Assembly: GCA_003971905.1 (NCBI GenBank)
Contig: RSEE01000009.1
Location: forward strand, 868,001 to 932,000
DNA length: 64,000 nt
DNA from: Moniliella sp. 'wahieum'
Taxonomy: Eukaryota; Basidiomycota; Moniliellomycetes; Moniliellales; Moniliellaceae
Direction of reading: 5' to 3'
Numbering within the stretch: the stretch's first letter is position 1; each line of letters opens with the position of its first letter. Under the pieces are notes generated by a model that was not told the DNA's origin, ran no database searches, and saw only the letters and a program-made list of their open reading frames with translations. This document shows, one piece after another, positions 22,771-34,915 of the stretch. Position numbers and translations under genes: made by a program.

Positions 22771-25515
22771 TGGCTTGACTGCGCTGAGCGCTCAGGCTGA
22801 GCGCTGACTTAGTGAAGCTAGTGACTTCGTATTTTGTTGACATGGATGTTGACTAGCGTGGATAGTGGCTAGTGTGTACTGACTAGGACATGACGCATGA
22901 ACGTCATGAACGTTGAACTCAACCGCTGGGAGTACAAACAGGCCATACTGAAAATACACATGCGAAGACTTAACGGGGGGGGGGACCGTGTCACCGAGTG
23001 ACTAAGCTCGCTCCGATTTCCAATTCTGCATCCTGTGTCTCTCGCTCTTCTCTCCCTTTTGCTTCTGTTCTGCCTGATGCCTTCTGTTTCCTCCCACGAA
23101 CGATCTTGCCTTCCCCCCCCCCTCTGACAGGACCTTGGTCTCCCTCGTTAGTCCCGACTGTTACAGACCCTACACGTGTGGCACACACGTCTTCATTCCT
23201 CACACCTTCATCCCACAATGAGTCGCCATATGTTTTCCTTGTTTGAACGTTATTTTGCTTGTGAAAATCCTTCTCTCCGTTTCCTCAATTTAACATCAAC
23301 CCAATATTCCATGGGAACTAACGGATGCATCGCCAGCAGCTCAGGTATCTCCCTGACTCTCATATGGAATCGAAAAGCTTCCAAAAAGCTGCCGATCACT
23401 GGAGAGGAGCGCGAAGCTACAGCCTGTGACATGTGAATGTGAAGCTTGAAGCATAGGGGTGGTACCGGGTACTCACATGTACCCTGCATCCCTGAACTTT
23501 CTGCGAGACATCTTGTTCTTGCTCGATCTGAAGAAAACTAGTACACATCTCCTGAGAGGGGGAGCACTAACATGCTTCAGAACCACGCACCATGCACCGT
23601 GCCTACTCATGCTGTCCTGATGGATTGTGGGCGCGGGAACGAAAGCTTTCACAGTGAACGAACGCCCAGCGCTCACGCGCTCACGACAGATGTTCCAAGA
23701 AGTACGTTCAGAGAGGCGCCGAGAAAAGGAATGGTTTCCTACTGACGCGTGACGCGCCTCCTATCTGAGATCTGAGACGTCAAAGAGAAAAGAGTATGTT
23801 ATATTAATAGGGGAGTAAACGTTAAGCACTCCAGCTAAAGACTAAGCGCAGGCACTCCGTTACAATGCAAGAGCACAGTTGTTCAATGTGGCGCAACCTT
23901 TGCCGCTTTGGCAGTTTAAATATTAAGCAGTTCTTGGCGCGTGAGACAAACGTGAGACAAGCGAGACCCTGTGGGTCCCTTCCATCCGTGCCCAAGGAAC
24001 CCGATCGGAATAGGATCGGTTGCACGCCACTCCACCCCTCCCTTCCATTTACTCGGCCGTGTGGGGGACCCGACACGATGCATTATCCCGTGCATGATTT
24101 ACCGAGACGCGTGACGCGTGAAATTTGGTGGCGGGGAAGGGAAAAGAAGAAAGCCAAGTTCACAGTCGGGGCTAAAGCGAGGGTGACCAGAGTGGATACT
24201 ATGGGCCAAGGGGTGCAGCAATCCTTCGGGGAAGAAGCAAGCGCAAAGCGGAAGAAACAGAGGGAAAGAATGAGAAGCTCGCCGAACGAAAAGACTGCAA
24301 ATGGGAGTAAGATCAGCCGAACATGACACTGATGAGGCCTGGGGTCTATTGCCTACAATCGAGATGTGAACCTCACGCATCACGTCTCAACGATCTATCA
24401 CCCTCCTCAACGAATGTGAGACTAACCTTTTAAAATACTTTTCGCGCTTGACAACAAACCGAACGGAGGAGATCCATCTCTGTTCCCAGTGTGGTGAACG
24501 AGTCAACACGTAGAGTAACAAATGTAGGAACGAGAGAGTATAGCTTTTTTGGGAGAGAGAGAGGGTGTCTCCCCTCGCACCGTCCCTTTTGGTCTCGTCT
24601 CAAGCTCGCCTCGAGATGCGGATGTTCGTTCTCTCACGTGTTTCGATCTCGGGCGCGATGCTCTTCTGAATCCTATGACATGTGACCGTGACCCTACTGT
24701 GACAAGGCTGGGACCCTGAGGCTCCTGAGGTGTGAGGGACCTGAGGCCCTGAGACCTGATCATCGATCAGAGGGCCTTAGCAGCCTTATTTAGAGCATGC
24801 TTCACTGAACCTAGTTAGAATGTACCGTCCAGAATTGAGTGCGGCGGGCTGCGGTATACCCGATACAGCCGGTACTATATATCGTCCATCCCAATACTTG
24901 TATCATATCATGATCGATGATTCGATGACAGGAACAAACGATCCGTGACCGGCGTGACCGCGTATTCAGACCCCGAGACCGATTGAGCCGGGACCAGCGC
25001 AATGTATGTACCACTCGTATAGGTATCCCCTTCTGTATGCATCTCCGGCGAAAGTATCGCATCCGCCACAATACATTTGTTACATGTTATCCATGTTATT
25101 CACCGTGCACCGCTGGCCGCTTTGTACACACATGGTACAGCCATGCTTGATACATGATGCAAGACACGGCGCGAGGTCGGTGTGAGCCGCAGGCTGTCTA
25201 TCGATTCTTGAAGGAGATCCACATCATGCTCATGCATCATGCATCTCTCGTAGGCGTCTCCCAACGACTCTCCTCCCGCGTAGCTTGGCAAAGGTTGGCT
25301 GAGTGCCACAAAGTCATCCATCTCTTTGCAATCGGAATTACGGTTGAGACCGAGCGATAGTGCCCAATTCGCACCATTCCATACGAAGGGCGTCTGATAC
25401 CTGATCCGCGCCGACATAGTGGGGCATATAGTATGCACGGTGCATTACAAACTGCGTAGTGACAGAGGTTCCAGAAGCATCTCCTACCGGTATTGTGAGG
25501 AATTGGTAGCCATAC

Positions 25516-28500
25516 TTAGAGGACGCCCAGAGGATCAGAGTTGGCTTTGGAGCGGGAGGAGAAAGTAGGGTGGTGGTCATCAGCCAAGGGAGGCAGTACA
25601 GCCTCTTGGTCTCCCCAAGAACTCGACGAGTGGGACGCAACCATTTGTGTCGGAGCCGTCGAGCCGGGTGAAGCCGATGCAAGGGGATTTCTACTGGCGC
25701 TCGTTGCAGTAGACTCAAGGGCGCCATCACCCTTGCTTGATGACCAAGAGGCACCCAGGGGATCATCTGCGAGAGGCCGGTCGAGAGGGTGAACAGGAGG
25801 AGGGTGCAAGGAAAGCGAGGGGGCCTGGGGATTCGACGAGTTTCCCAAGGGGTGCATTGGTGAGTAGGGCGCAGCAGGTGCTTGCTTTTGCGATCCCATC
25901 GATGAGGTAGAAGCAGTCATCTGGAGGGGGGACGAGGCTGACACGGAGAGGCGCTTGAAGCTGGTGCCTAATGGGTCATTCGGTACCTCCGCCCACGCGT
26001 TTGCTTCCCACGAGGAGACGCTGTCATCAAGCTGACGGGGAGCCGAAGAGGAGGGAACGGGTGCGGACACGTTGGGAGCAGCCTCCAAATGACTTGACGA
26101 CGTATCCCACGGATTCGCTTCCTCACTATCGCCAACTTGATCCCCAAAGAGCCATCCTTTGCCTGCAGACCACAGAGCACGAACTTGGCGTTTGCCGACC
26201 GCTGCAGGGTCCCAGATTGGGTCATCCGAAGAAGAGGAGGGAACAGCCAGAGGTCCTGTGTCGTTGTCGTGACGCCTTTCAGAAAGGGTAGGGGCTCGAT
26301 TGGCGACTTTATGAACGCCAGTCTTGACCTTAGGCTGGTACGGGCGATATGCCAGTCCAGCATAGTCATCACGGCCAGATGAGCCAGTAAGAGAGATAGC
26401 CTCTTCCCATCGATCGGTGGAGGCAGTGATTTACCCTGCGCCACAGCTTCAAGCCTCTGCTCGAGCCTCTTGCGCCGTGCATCCCGTTGGGCAGCCACTT
26501 GAACCTGTGCAGCACGTTCCATATCGATAAATGCGTTCAAGTCTTGATCTGAGCGCCGGAACAGGGGGCCACAGTCGTACATCCTTGCCGTTGGGCATAA
26601 GCACACTCGCGTCCGTCCGCCTTTGGGTGGCCTCCAATTCGGGGTCGTACTTGGAGTTCCTAAAAACCTTCTTGGTTGCGGGTGATAGTAGTTCCCCCCA
26701 CACGCTTGTGAGCGCAGGGAATCGGCGGCGGAACTGGATTCGTTCGGCTTCCGTATTGAGAGAGGAAACTGCCTGTCGTGCACTCATGAAGGGCACATTG
26801 CAACTCAACCAGCCAACCCGTCTCAAACTCGAAGCGGGAGGGGAATTGGCGATGGATCTGATAGACACAGTCAAGGAACTGATGAAAGACAGGTGAAATC
26901 TCCTTGAGATGGGTTACCGACTCTTGGTCCTGAGGTCCCCGCAGATTGGCCGCAACCGACTTTGTGAATCCCACAAGGCCGAGGCAGCATTGGCGGGCTC
27001 GAATCCTCCGTTCCGAGAGTCGGTGTCCGACTCGGACTCGGGAGAGGCTTGGTATTTGTCGTCGAAAAAGCTCGTGTGCGAAAGGTGGCCAGTCCGGTGA
27101 AGAAATCGATGACCAAAAGACGCAAAGTCCTTTTCGATCAGAACCGCAAAGCCCTGGAATGTGCGATAAAAGGGATCCAAGCAGACCTGGGCCACTGCTG
27201 AGAGCTGAGAGGTGCGATCCCATCCATCAGAGCAGTGAATCAAAACGTGAGCACGATCCACATGGACTGAACGCACGATCTTGCTTGCACCTCAAGGAGG
27301 GTGATGATATGTCGTAACCAGCCCGACCGCTTAACCTGATTCGGGTCGAGATTGGGCAGGGTGTCTTGCCCCTCAGCACCGAAGCCTGGGGCAACGTCAG
27401 CGTCGGTTAAAGCCTCGGTAATAGCCTTTAGGGAGTCCCGCATGACGTGAATATTGTCAATCCCAAGGAATACCTTGGTACCACCCGGATAGTAGTCCAT
27501 CGTTTCACTCCCCGCACCCTTAGCATGATTGGCATACGCGTTGGTTTGGGCCGCGCATCGATAATCACATTGTTGGCCTTAGCGCCATACATGGGTTGGT
27601 TGCCCAATATGGTGGGCGCTTCCGACGAATCGATCGTATCAAACGCGCCCAACGAAGAGTTTGCTATTTTCCCACCTTCCTCATTCGACCCCGAGCCTGG
27701 AGCATGAGTGGGAAGACCACCAGAAAAGAGGTGGGAAGTAAAGATGGCGTCGACTAACTTCTCGTCCTGAACGCTGCGGCTGTATCGTAGTCCCACCAAA
27801 GGCTGAGATGAGCGAGTGATGCTGCCCAAATGAGCCCAGTGGAGGTAGGTCAAGGCGGGCAGACGAGACTTGGATCGGAATTTGGCCCATGTTGAAGTGT
27901 CGCGTCATTATCGCCGAAGGAACAACCAGGAAAGAGGGATAAGTGGAGCAAAACTAGACCAAGGTATGTCAGGAGGCATGCCGAGAAAGGCTGTGGAGGA
28001 TAAAGAAGAAAGGAGTAAACGTACAGTATGGTGGGAATTGGCGTAGTTACGCCCAGGCCTGGGTGCGAGACCACACCCGACGCTCAAACGCCCTCTTTGC
28101 ATCGTACACGTTCCAGCCCGATTCGCTCAACTCGCCATCGAGGGAAGCGTCTTGGGTGGCCACCGAGAGACTACGCGGGTGGAACGCAGCCAGCTGGTCG
28201 ACGCTCTGAAGCACAGTGTGGGTCCGAAGGAATTCGAACACTGCCTGGCTTGTCTGCTCGTCGGCAACGTACAGAGTGAGCGACTCGAAATTCTTGAGTT
28301 GCACCCAGACAGGGAAGGCCCGATAGGAGGGGAAATGCATCGCGGCCTGAGCCCTACCGACGGGGACGCTCGCAAGGCGGCTGACATGTCCAATAAGATG
28401 GAATGAAAGGGCAATGGTGACCGGGGCGGGCAGAAAAGAGCTGCGGCGTGGCTGTTGGCCTGGCTGGGGCTGGGCTCGCTGGCGTTGGCGATGGGCGCGG

Positions 28501-28610
28501 GATGGACGGAGGGGCGGGCGTGAGGGCCAGAATGGCGGAGTGTGTGGTCAGGTGAGCGCGGCGGCGTTGTAAGCGTGCCTGCGCTGCACCACAATGCCGG
28601 GGACGTCCAT
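25516..28610 (-). CDS. YMR1: Myotubularin-family phosphoinositide 3-phosphatase
   Basis: This enzyme removes the 3-phosphate from PI3P and PI(3,5)P2 on endosomal and vacuolar membranes. The start at 28610 (MDVPGIVVQRRHAYN) leads, after a frameshift, into HLTTHSAIL, the first GRAM strand. MHFPSYRAFPVWVQLKNFES and YVADEQTSQAVFEF follow at 28340-28210. The catalytic domain has SRLPALTYLHW, RSSQPLVGLRYSRSVQDEKL, a reading of ANNVIIDARP, KVFLGIDNIHVMRDSL, and the active-site loop HCSDGWDRTSQL near 27238-27205. An intron occurs near 28025-27930. Several frameshifts occur between 27500 and 26100. The C-terminal 190 residues (26088-25516) are Ser/Pro-rich with four xxPLG repeats. The family and catalytic residues are certain; exon borders are not. 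Confidence 0.92.
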
Positions 28611-29336
28611 GGCAAGGCGGAGGGGGGGCGGCGGAGCGGAGAGGCATCAGCACCAGCGGCGACCGGCAGACAGCCGAGCCCAGCCCGCACCAGCGCAACC
28701 GCAACCGCATCCGCACCCACGGCCGCATACCCAACCACAACCACAGCCACAACCCTGACACTGTCCTTGCGCCCCTCGGCTTGAACATTTCCATCCTGCA
28801 GATCGATTGCGTCGCTTCCATCGATGATCACCCATGACATGTGTCGGCCCGTCCAACCCCCTCTTCTGCGCCCTCTCCACACACCACAACAATAAGGAAC
28901 GCCTTGCTGGGCTACGGCCCTTTTGGACCCTTTTGACTTCCCTTTTCGCTCCCTACGCTGCGCTCTGAAATTTGCCCAGCTTCATATTGCCCTGGACTAC
29001 CTCCATCCACGAAAAGAAGAGGCCTGAATACTCGCATCTTTGCCACCAAAAGACAGGCTCCTTTCTCTCGGGTACCGACAATAGCTTAACATCGACCACT
29101 GCGGGGGCGAGAGACCTGGCTCTCTCTAAACTGTCCAACCAAGCCGCTTAGCCAGAAGAAGTATCCCGGCGGAATGCGAACATCCTCTGTTCCGCATCTC
29201 GGCCCCACACCCTCCCACGCCCCCTTGCTTGTCTTTCTAGTTCCGTTTTTGCTTCATCCTTCATCCATCATCTTACTCCTGTGCACGGATTCCTATCAAG
29301 ATGTAGCGTTGCTGTTGTACACGAAATCCCATTCCC
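28611..29336. promoter_or_regulatory. Myotubularin upstream region / DHS 3' region
   Basis: The first 250 bp upstream of the myotubularin start are GC-rich, with a reiterated GCAACCGCAACCGCA-like stretch near 28690-28750. The remainder is ordinary unique sequence. No gene is supported. Confidence 0.35.
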
Positions 29337-30483
29337 TCACTGGGTACCAACCTTGGCGAATGTAGCAGCCACCAAAAGCGGGAACGCGAGTGTGGCATCG
29401 CACGAAACCTTGATGCTCACGCCTCCGCGCTCGGCCGATTTGATCTTGCCCCACGAGATGGCCTCGTCTGGCCGAGCGCGATCAGACCCGTCAAATTCTT
29501 GGCCCGTGTTGATGTAAACGGCATAGTCGGCACCATTGCGGAAGAGCATGGCATTGGCAATTTGGTGCTTGCACACACCGCCACCGAGGATAATGATGCC
29601 TGCCTTGGGCGATTGAACCGACAAATCGTTGAGCCGACGAATGTCGCGAACCAAGTCAACAACCAGGGGCGCAACGACTTGTACGAATGGAAGTAAACAT
29701 ATCCCCCAGGCTGCCGTCGGTCAGTGCAGGGCAAAGATTGGCACACCGTTCTTGGCGGCCCAGTAGAGGATGGATGATTCATCATTGATCTCACGGCCCA
29801 GGCGCTCGCACACCTTGCTAGGTGTCCAGACCATCAAGTCCCCCTCATCCTCCTCATGGGGTTTCTTGCCGCTCGACCCAGGAAGACGCTGTTCCGACGC
29901 CATTTTTTCAAGAATAGGCATGATCCAATCCTCGAAAGCAGTGTAGTTATCGTTGGGAACGACCAGGTTGCCAATGCGGTTCATGCCCTTCTTGCGCAAC
30001 TCGCCACCGTCGAGGTTGAACTTGGCAACATAGGTCGGTGCAAGACATTTGATCAAGTCTTCCTCAACGCCACCGGCCGTGGTTACCAGGACGTCGACAT
30101 GCCTGTGCTGGACGAGATAGCGAATGACTTCCCTTACACCCGAGGAAACGAGGTTGGACGTGTAGCCTAGGAAAATCTTGCACTTGGTTGCCTTGCGACG
30201 AGAATCCCGTTGCTCGCTGTCTCCTCACGGGCCTCCATGTCTGCTGCAATCTCTTCGGGCGACGCAGGTTCGTCCGACTGACGCCAGGTGAGCATTGAGT
30301 TGACAACATCGATGGCGTGACCAAGCTCGGTAGCCTGGAAGCCTGTGGTTCCTAGTGCGCCCAGCAGATCGTCGAGAGTAACCTTGCCCCGGCCAAAGTC
30401 GAGCCCCTTGACTGGGGAGTGTCCTCCGGGACGCTGACAGATTCTGCAAACACGGCAGCTTGAGCGGACTCGGGGGCGGACAT
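29337..30483 (-). CDS. DYS1: Deoxyhypusine synthase
   Basis: This NAD-dependent enzyme transfers the aminobutyl group of spermidine to one lysine of eIF5A, the first step of hypusine formation. The start [14 protein letters not shown] is at 30483. Recognisable segments in order are [112 protein letters not shown] and [13 protein letters not shown], which holds the catalytic lysine. Frame changes near 30410, 30200, 29727, 29705 and 29660 interrupt these blocks; three fall within 80 bp. Length matches the family at about 370 residues. It is divergent from glucosidase II beta, with 455 bp between starts. Confidence 0.94.
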
Positions 30484-30938
30484 GCCGGCACGGGAAACAG
30501 AAGAAGGTGGTGGTGGGGGGGGGGGGGGGCGGGCAGACGCTGGCAAAAAAAAATCACCCCATTGCGGCGCTGGCTGGGCGCGAGACAGGCAGAGCGCAGA
30601 GCGCAAACGACGATGAAGTTGAATGTTCAACCTGCGAGAAGAAACGAGTGGACAGCCGATGAGACTGCTGTGTGATGTGCGACGTGTGATACGCGATGCG
30701 TGGTGTTGCAGGTGATGGGTGCATTGATGGATGAAATTGAAATCAACTGGTCTGTGCGGCTGTGCTACGGCGTGCTATTGCCTGCGACGGCCTGCGACGA
30801 ATCACGGCTGGCGGCTGACGTGGCGCCCCGGCCACAAACCAGATGGACATCGCCGGCCGCCGCTTTTTCCTCACCACCTCCAGGCACTTCCTGGCCCCGC
30901 TCCCCCTGCTCCCCGCCGCGCCTGAGGTCTGCTTCGAG
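30484..30938. promoter_or_regulatory. Shared divergent promoter, DHS and glucosidase II beta
   Basis: The 455 bp between two head-to-head starts must hold both promoters. A run of 15 G (30515-30529; C on the DHS sense strand) lies 32 nt upstream of the DHS ATG. Near 30675-30710 are reiterated GTGTGATG/GCGATGCG words. There is no clear TATA box. Confidence 0.55.
30515..30529. repeat. 15-base G homopolymer
   Basis: It lies just upstream of the deoxyhypusine synthase ATG and reads as C15 on that gene's sense strand. It is the longest homopolymer I noticed in the window. Confidence 0.95.
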
Positions 30939-32722
30939 ATGCGCGCCAACACCGCCCTTCTTGCTGCCACGCTTGCAACTCTGGCCACGGCGCGCGACGT
31001 GACCGCCTCGGGCGCGGTGCCGCGCGGCGTGGCCCCTTCCGATGCCGCTCGCTACGAACCTCTGGACGAGACAGTTGCTGGCGCGCCAGGCTGGCGCTCT
31101 CTTTCTTCGGGCGAACTTATCCCCTTTGCGGCTGTCAATGACGACTACTGCGACTGTGCCGATGGGTCGGACGAGCCGGGCACAGCTGCCTGTGCTGGTA
31201 GCCACTTCTACTGTGCCAACGAGGGCCACACCCCCGCCTACATCCCTTCCTCCCGCGTTGGGGATGGTCTTTGCGAGCCAACTTGCTGCGACGGATCGGA
31301 CGAGGCTTTGAACCCGCTGGATGATGGTAGCACGAGATGCCCGAACACGTGTGCCGAGGTGGGCCGCAAAGCTCGTCTGGCCCAAGCTCAACGCGATGCC
31401 CTCCGCCGCTCGGGCGCCAAGATTCGAGCCGGGTACATTGCCAAGGCGACCAAGGCACTGGCCAACGAGAAGGCCAAAGTGAGCCGATTGACGCTTGAGA
31501 TTGGCCTGGCTCAAGAGAAGGTAGCCGCGCTGAAAGAGGCGTATGAGGCGGCGTCGGCCCGTCTAAAGGCTGACACGGCGGCCAAGAAGGAACTGCCGGC
31601 GTACAAGGCGCTTGTGGCGGCTCAGTACCAGCTGGCGGCTGACGAGGCAGTCAGGAAGGAGCTCCTGGACGAGTTGGAATACCTCACTGAGCTGCTCGAT
31701 GGTTTGGCGGGCGGGTACAACCCCAACTACCAAGATATGGCAGTCAAGGGGGCCGTGATGGAGTACCGCTCCTGGAAGGCTGCGCAAGACCCTTCTGACG
31801 AGGAGACCGAGGGTAACGCTGAACACGCCGACACGGGAGGCAGCGTAAACATTGCTCAGGAGCCGCCTGTGCGGATGGAGCAGCTGCGGAACCTGGTTGC
31901 TCACCCTCCCCTGGTGGGCAAGGAAAGCGGCGCCTCGGTGCCAAATGATGAGCCCATCCCATCCTCCAACGAGACGTTTGAGCTGCTTAGTCAGAACCCA
32001 TTGGACATCGTCGACACACCTGGATCGTCCCGTCACTCCAAGAGTGGGCTTCTGTTCCGCATCCATGAGTACCTTCCTGACAGTGTGGTGCCTTACTTTG
32101 AGGCCACCGTCGACACCCTTCTCGATCTCCTGGTCAAGGCCAATGTGGTCAGCCGGACGAGAGGAAGGTTCGGGAGAGCGCGACGAAGCTCGGAAGGAGC
32201 GCATTGCCCTGGAAGAGGCTGAAGCACACCTTCGCAAACTCGAAGGCGAACTCAATGATGCCCACATGGCTTCGCAGCTTGAGCCCGCGGTGTGGGGTCC
32301 CGAGGGGGAGTGGAAGGCCCTGGATGGGACCTGCGTCGAGTGGAAATCAGACTCGGGAGAGTATGTGTACGAGATTTGCTTTGGCCCGGGCGCGCAAGCC
32401 CTGCAAAAGCCGCAGCGGGGTGGAGCTGAAGTCTCGCTGGGCAGGTTTGACAAGTTCAACGTCCACAACCCCACTGATTTGAGCCCCGAAGAGGACCCAG
32501 CGCACTTCTTTGCCTCGGCGCTCTACAACAATGGACAGCGCTGCTGGAACGGGCCGGACCGTTCGGCCGTAGTGATGCTCGTGCGGGACGGAGAACGCGC
32601 TGACCAACGTGTTTGAGGCGGAGAAGTGCATCTACAACATGGCCGTCACGACGCCAGCGGTGTGCTACCCTCCGGAGGGTCAGAAGAAGACGCCGGTGGC
32701 GGGCGGACACCCCGACCTGTAA
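30939..32722 (+). CDS. GTB1: Glucosidase II beta subunit (PRKCSH-like)
   Basis: This is the ER-lumen regulatory subunit of glucosidase II, which trims glucose from N-glycans and feeds calnexin quality control. The signal peptide MRANTALLAATLATLATARD fits a start at 30939; an upstream in-frame Met at 30843 is less likely. Two Cys-rich LDLa-like repeats follow: DDYCDCADGSDEPGTAAC and VGDGLCEPTCCDGSDE. A coiled coil rich in Ala/Lys/Glu spans about 31360-31700. The C-terminal MRH lectin domain includes EWKALDGTCVEWKSDSGEYV, YEICFGPGAQALQKP and CGTENALTNVFEAEKCIYNM. Frameshifts occur near 32155 and 32578. The protein ends HPDL, in the place of the usual HDEL-type retrieval signal. Confidence 0.93.
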
Positions 32723-33123
32723 CTTTTTTTTCTCATCCGCAGTGCTCTGCGCAACGAAGCCACAATCCAGTCAGGCCGTGGCGCTGGAGCCCAGATATGT
32801 AGAGAGTGACAAGGGTATGCGTAGAAGCAGAGTGGATGCAAGGTTGGAGCTTATGTATGCTTCTCTCTGCCGGACGTGCTCCGCTTGTGACGTGCGACTG
32901 GAGGTGCCTTTCTAGACATAAGATCTAAAGGATCGTCAACGCGTCAACCTTGACAGTCTACGGTCACCACGTCCCACTACTCTACCCGTCTCTACGTGAC
33001 TCTAGGGGCAACCCATCTGTTTGAAAATTGATCGATCGGTCACGGTAGAGCATGCAATACAACCTTCCATTTTGCAACAGGAAGACGAGGGGAAACATGA
33101 CAGGCAGCCCGGTCGGGCCAATT
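32723..33123. other. Intergenic, convergent 3' ends
   Basis: The glucosidase II beta and eIF3l genes converge on this 400-bp stretch, which should contain both terminators. Nothing else is recognised. Confidence 0.4.
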
Positions 33124-34915
33124 TTAGGCATCCGTCGTGGCTGCAATCCGGGCCCCCCACGCGCCGCGAGGCCTGAAAGCAGGCTTCTTGGCGGGGGCAG
33201 CCGCAGCGGCAGGCTCCTCAGCATTCTCCTCCTTTGTCTTGGGGGGCGCAATGGGCAGGGGCATGTTGCGCAAGTGTTGGGTCGAGTCCGCCATGCGCGT
33301 GCCGTTGCGCAAGAACCAGTCTCCGTACCGCCGCCCGGCGCGGTGCTCCGCCACATGGACCGTGTCGCCGTCGAGAACAAAGTCGAGGTCGGATGTGTTG
33401 ATCACCGTGCCCTCCAGCAGGTTGCCTGCTTGCCACTTGAATTGCCGTGTCGCCGCCTTGGCCACCATCATGCGCTCAATCACCTCTTCTTCATCGGTGT
33501 CGCAGAAGTCGGCGAGTTTGTCGATACCAAGCGACTTGTAAAGCTTGACAAAGCTCCGCACCGTTCCGTTCGAGAGTTGAGGGATAATGTCCGCCATGAA
33601 AAGCTGAGTTGATGCTGCACCGGGTCAGAAAGCTGGGCGTCATCCCACACCGCATCGCCTCCGGGTCATCGTACGCTGGGCCCGAGGTGGCAATGAATTT
33701 GGGCGCCGCGTAAAGGAACAGCTCCTCAAATGCCGAGGACTGGGCCTTGTGCATCCTGGCCAGCTGCTCGCCGTATTTGTCCTTGAGTGCTGACTGCAGG
33801 CCCTCGTCCAGACGAGTAGGGCAAAGAACGATGCTGATGGCCAACAACGCGTACATCCGGTCCGCCGTCTTGGTCAGCTGATCGTGTTGGTACGAACGGG
33901 TGAAGGACTTGAGACGCTGCATGAACGTGAGGATGCTAGTGAAGGAACGAATCGCGTCAGGGTAGCGACCGAGCATCAGGTAGGCAAAGCCGACATAGTA
34001 GTAGGTAGACACATGGCACGCCGTCACACGAGTCATCAGCGCATTCTTCTTGCCCAACTCAATGTGGTCAAGGTTTGAGAGCAAGGGTGTAGTCACCCAG
34101 GACATGCACGCGCAGCAAACCAATCAAGCTGAAGAAGCCCAAGGTCTTGTAGAGCTGCGTGCTGCCATACTCACCCGCCACCTCGTCCGGGTCCTCTCCA
34201 GCGCGGTGGCGGCGAGCTGCTGGACAATGTTGGCCTTCTGGATCAACGAGTATAGGACATTGAGCACCGAGTAGCTGCTCCACACCCCACCTTCACGGAG
34301 AAGCTCAAGATCCTCCTCGTTTTTACTGGAGAGCTTGTTGCGCCATTGGCTGAAGCTCTGGTACTGGTAGATAAACTCGTCGATAATGTCCCAGAGCCAC
34401 TGCGAGGGCAAGTTGATGGGCACGGGGCCGTGCTCATTGTTGAGAACGTAGTTGAAGAAGTCGCAGTAGTTGTCGTACGAGCTAAAACGGTCTTCCCCGG
34501 TCGGTTGCAGACGCGAGTAGACGTGGCGGTACCAAAGTTCCTTGTAGAGGATGAGGAATACCTGGTCATTCTCCACCAGCGGGGCGATCACCTCGGCATC
34601 GGGCCACTCGGATTTGGCATAGTGCTTGGCGGTCAAGCTGTTCCAGCCCCCTCGTACGCAGAGCTGATCTCGGGGAGAGAGTTGTTCTTGACAGCGGTGT
34701 AGAAGCCAATGAGGTACTTCTTGACAGGCGACGGCACCTGCTGCAGGGCAGCAGTCTGCTGGGCAGCCGCAGCCTTCTGGGCTTCGGCGACCAGGGCGGT
34801 GCGCGGCGTCGTCGGCAAAAGCATCGCCGGCAGCGGCATAGTCGACGCCGAGGTCGACCTCTCCTTCCAGGAGCTCCTCGTCTTCGACGTCTTGGGTGTA
34901 GTACGGGGCGGACAT
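33124..34915 (-). CDS. EIF3L: Translation initiation factor eIF3 subunit l
   Basis: This is a PCI-domain subunit of eIF3, which organises 43S pre-initiation complexes. The start [20 protein letters not shown] is at 34915. Diagnostic segments in order are [40 protein letters not shown] across a frame change, [70 protein letters not shown] and, near the end, [19 protein letters not shown] of the PCI winged helix. The C-terminal tail is Ala/Pro/Lys-rich and ends at 33124. Frame changes lie near 34825, 34640, 34165, 34080 and 33620. Predicted length is about 570 residues, normal for the family. It is head-to-head with the MAP kinase. Confidence 0.94.

Larger units (their letters stand above)
17615..25515. 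other. Gene desert 1: palindrome-rich repetitive DNA
   Basis: Nearly 8 kb have no supportable gene; all frames are short or out of codon-like structure. The DNA is dominated by reiterated short palindromic words: AAGCTT with flanking GAAGC (18403-18465, 22669-22682, 23440-23453), ATGCAT/CATGTGACATG (20860-20935 and about 21040-21140), TGACTAG arrays (22717-22770), CTGAGCGCTCAG (21165-21192, 22782-22803), AGGCCT/CCTGAGG (21735-21772, 22485-22540, 24713-24760) and ACGCGTGACGCGTGA (24107-24121). A 10-base G run lies at 22975-22984. I found no transposase, reverse transcriptase or terminal repeats. Confidence 0.6.

Noticed and set aside
17615-25515. Desert as a decayed transposon or centromere
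   Set aside because: No transposase or reverse-transcriptase remnants, no long terminal or inverted repeats, no strong AT bias and no C-to-T repeat decay were seen.
26990-27010. GGCTCGAATCC resembling a tRNA B box
   Set aside because: It lies in the myotubularin coding sequence (antisense to a Gly/Phe/Glu stretch) and has no A box at the proper distance.
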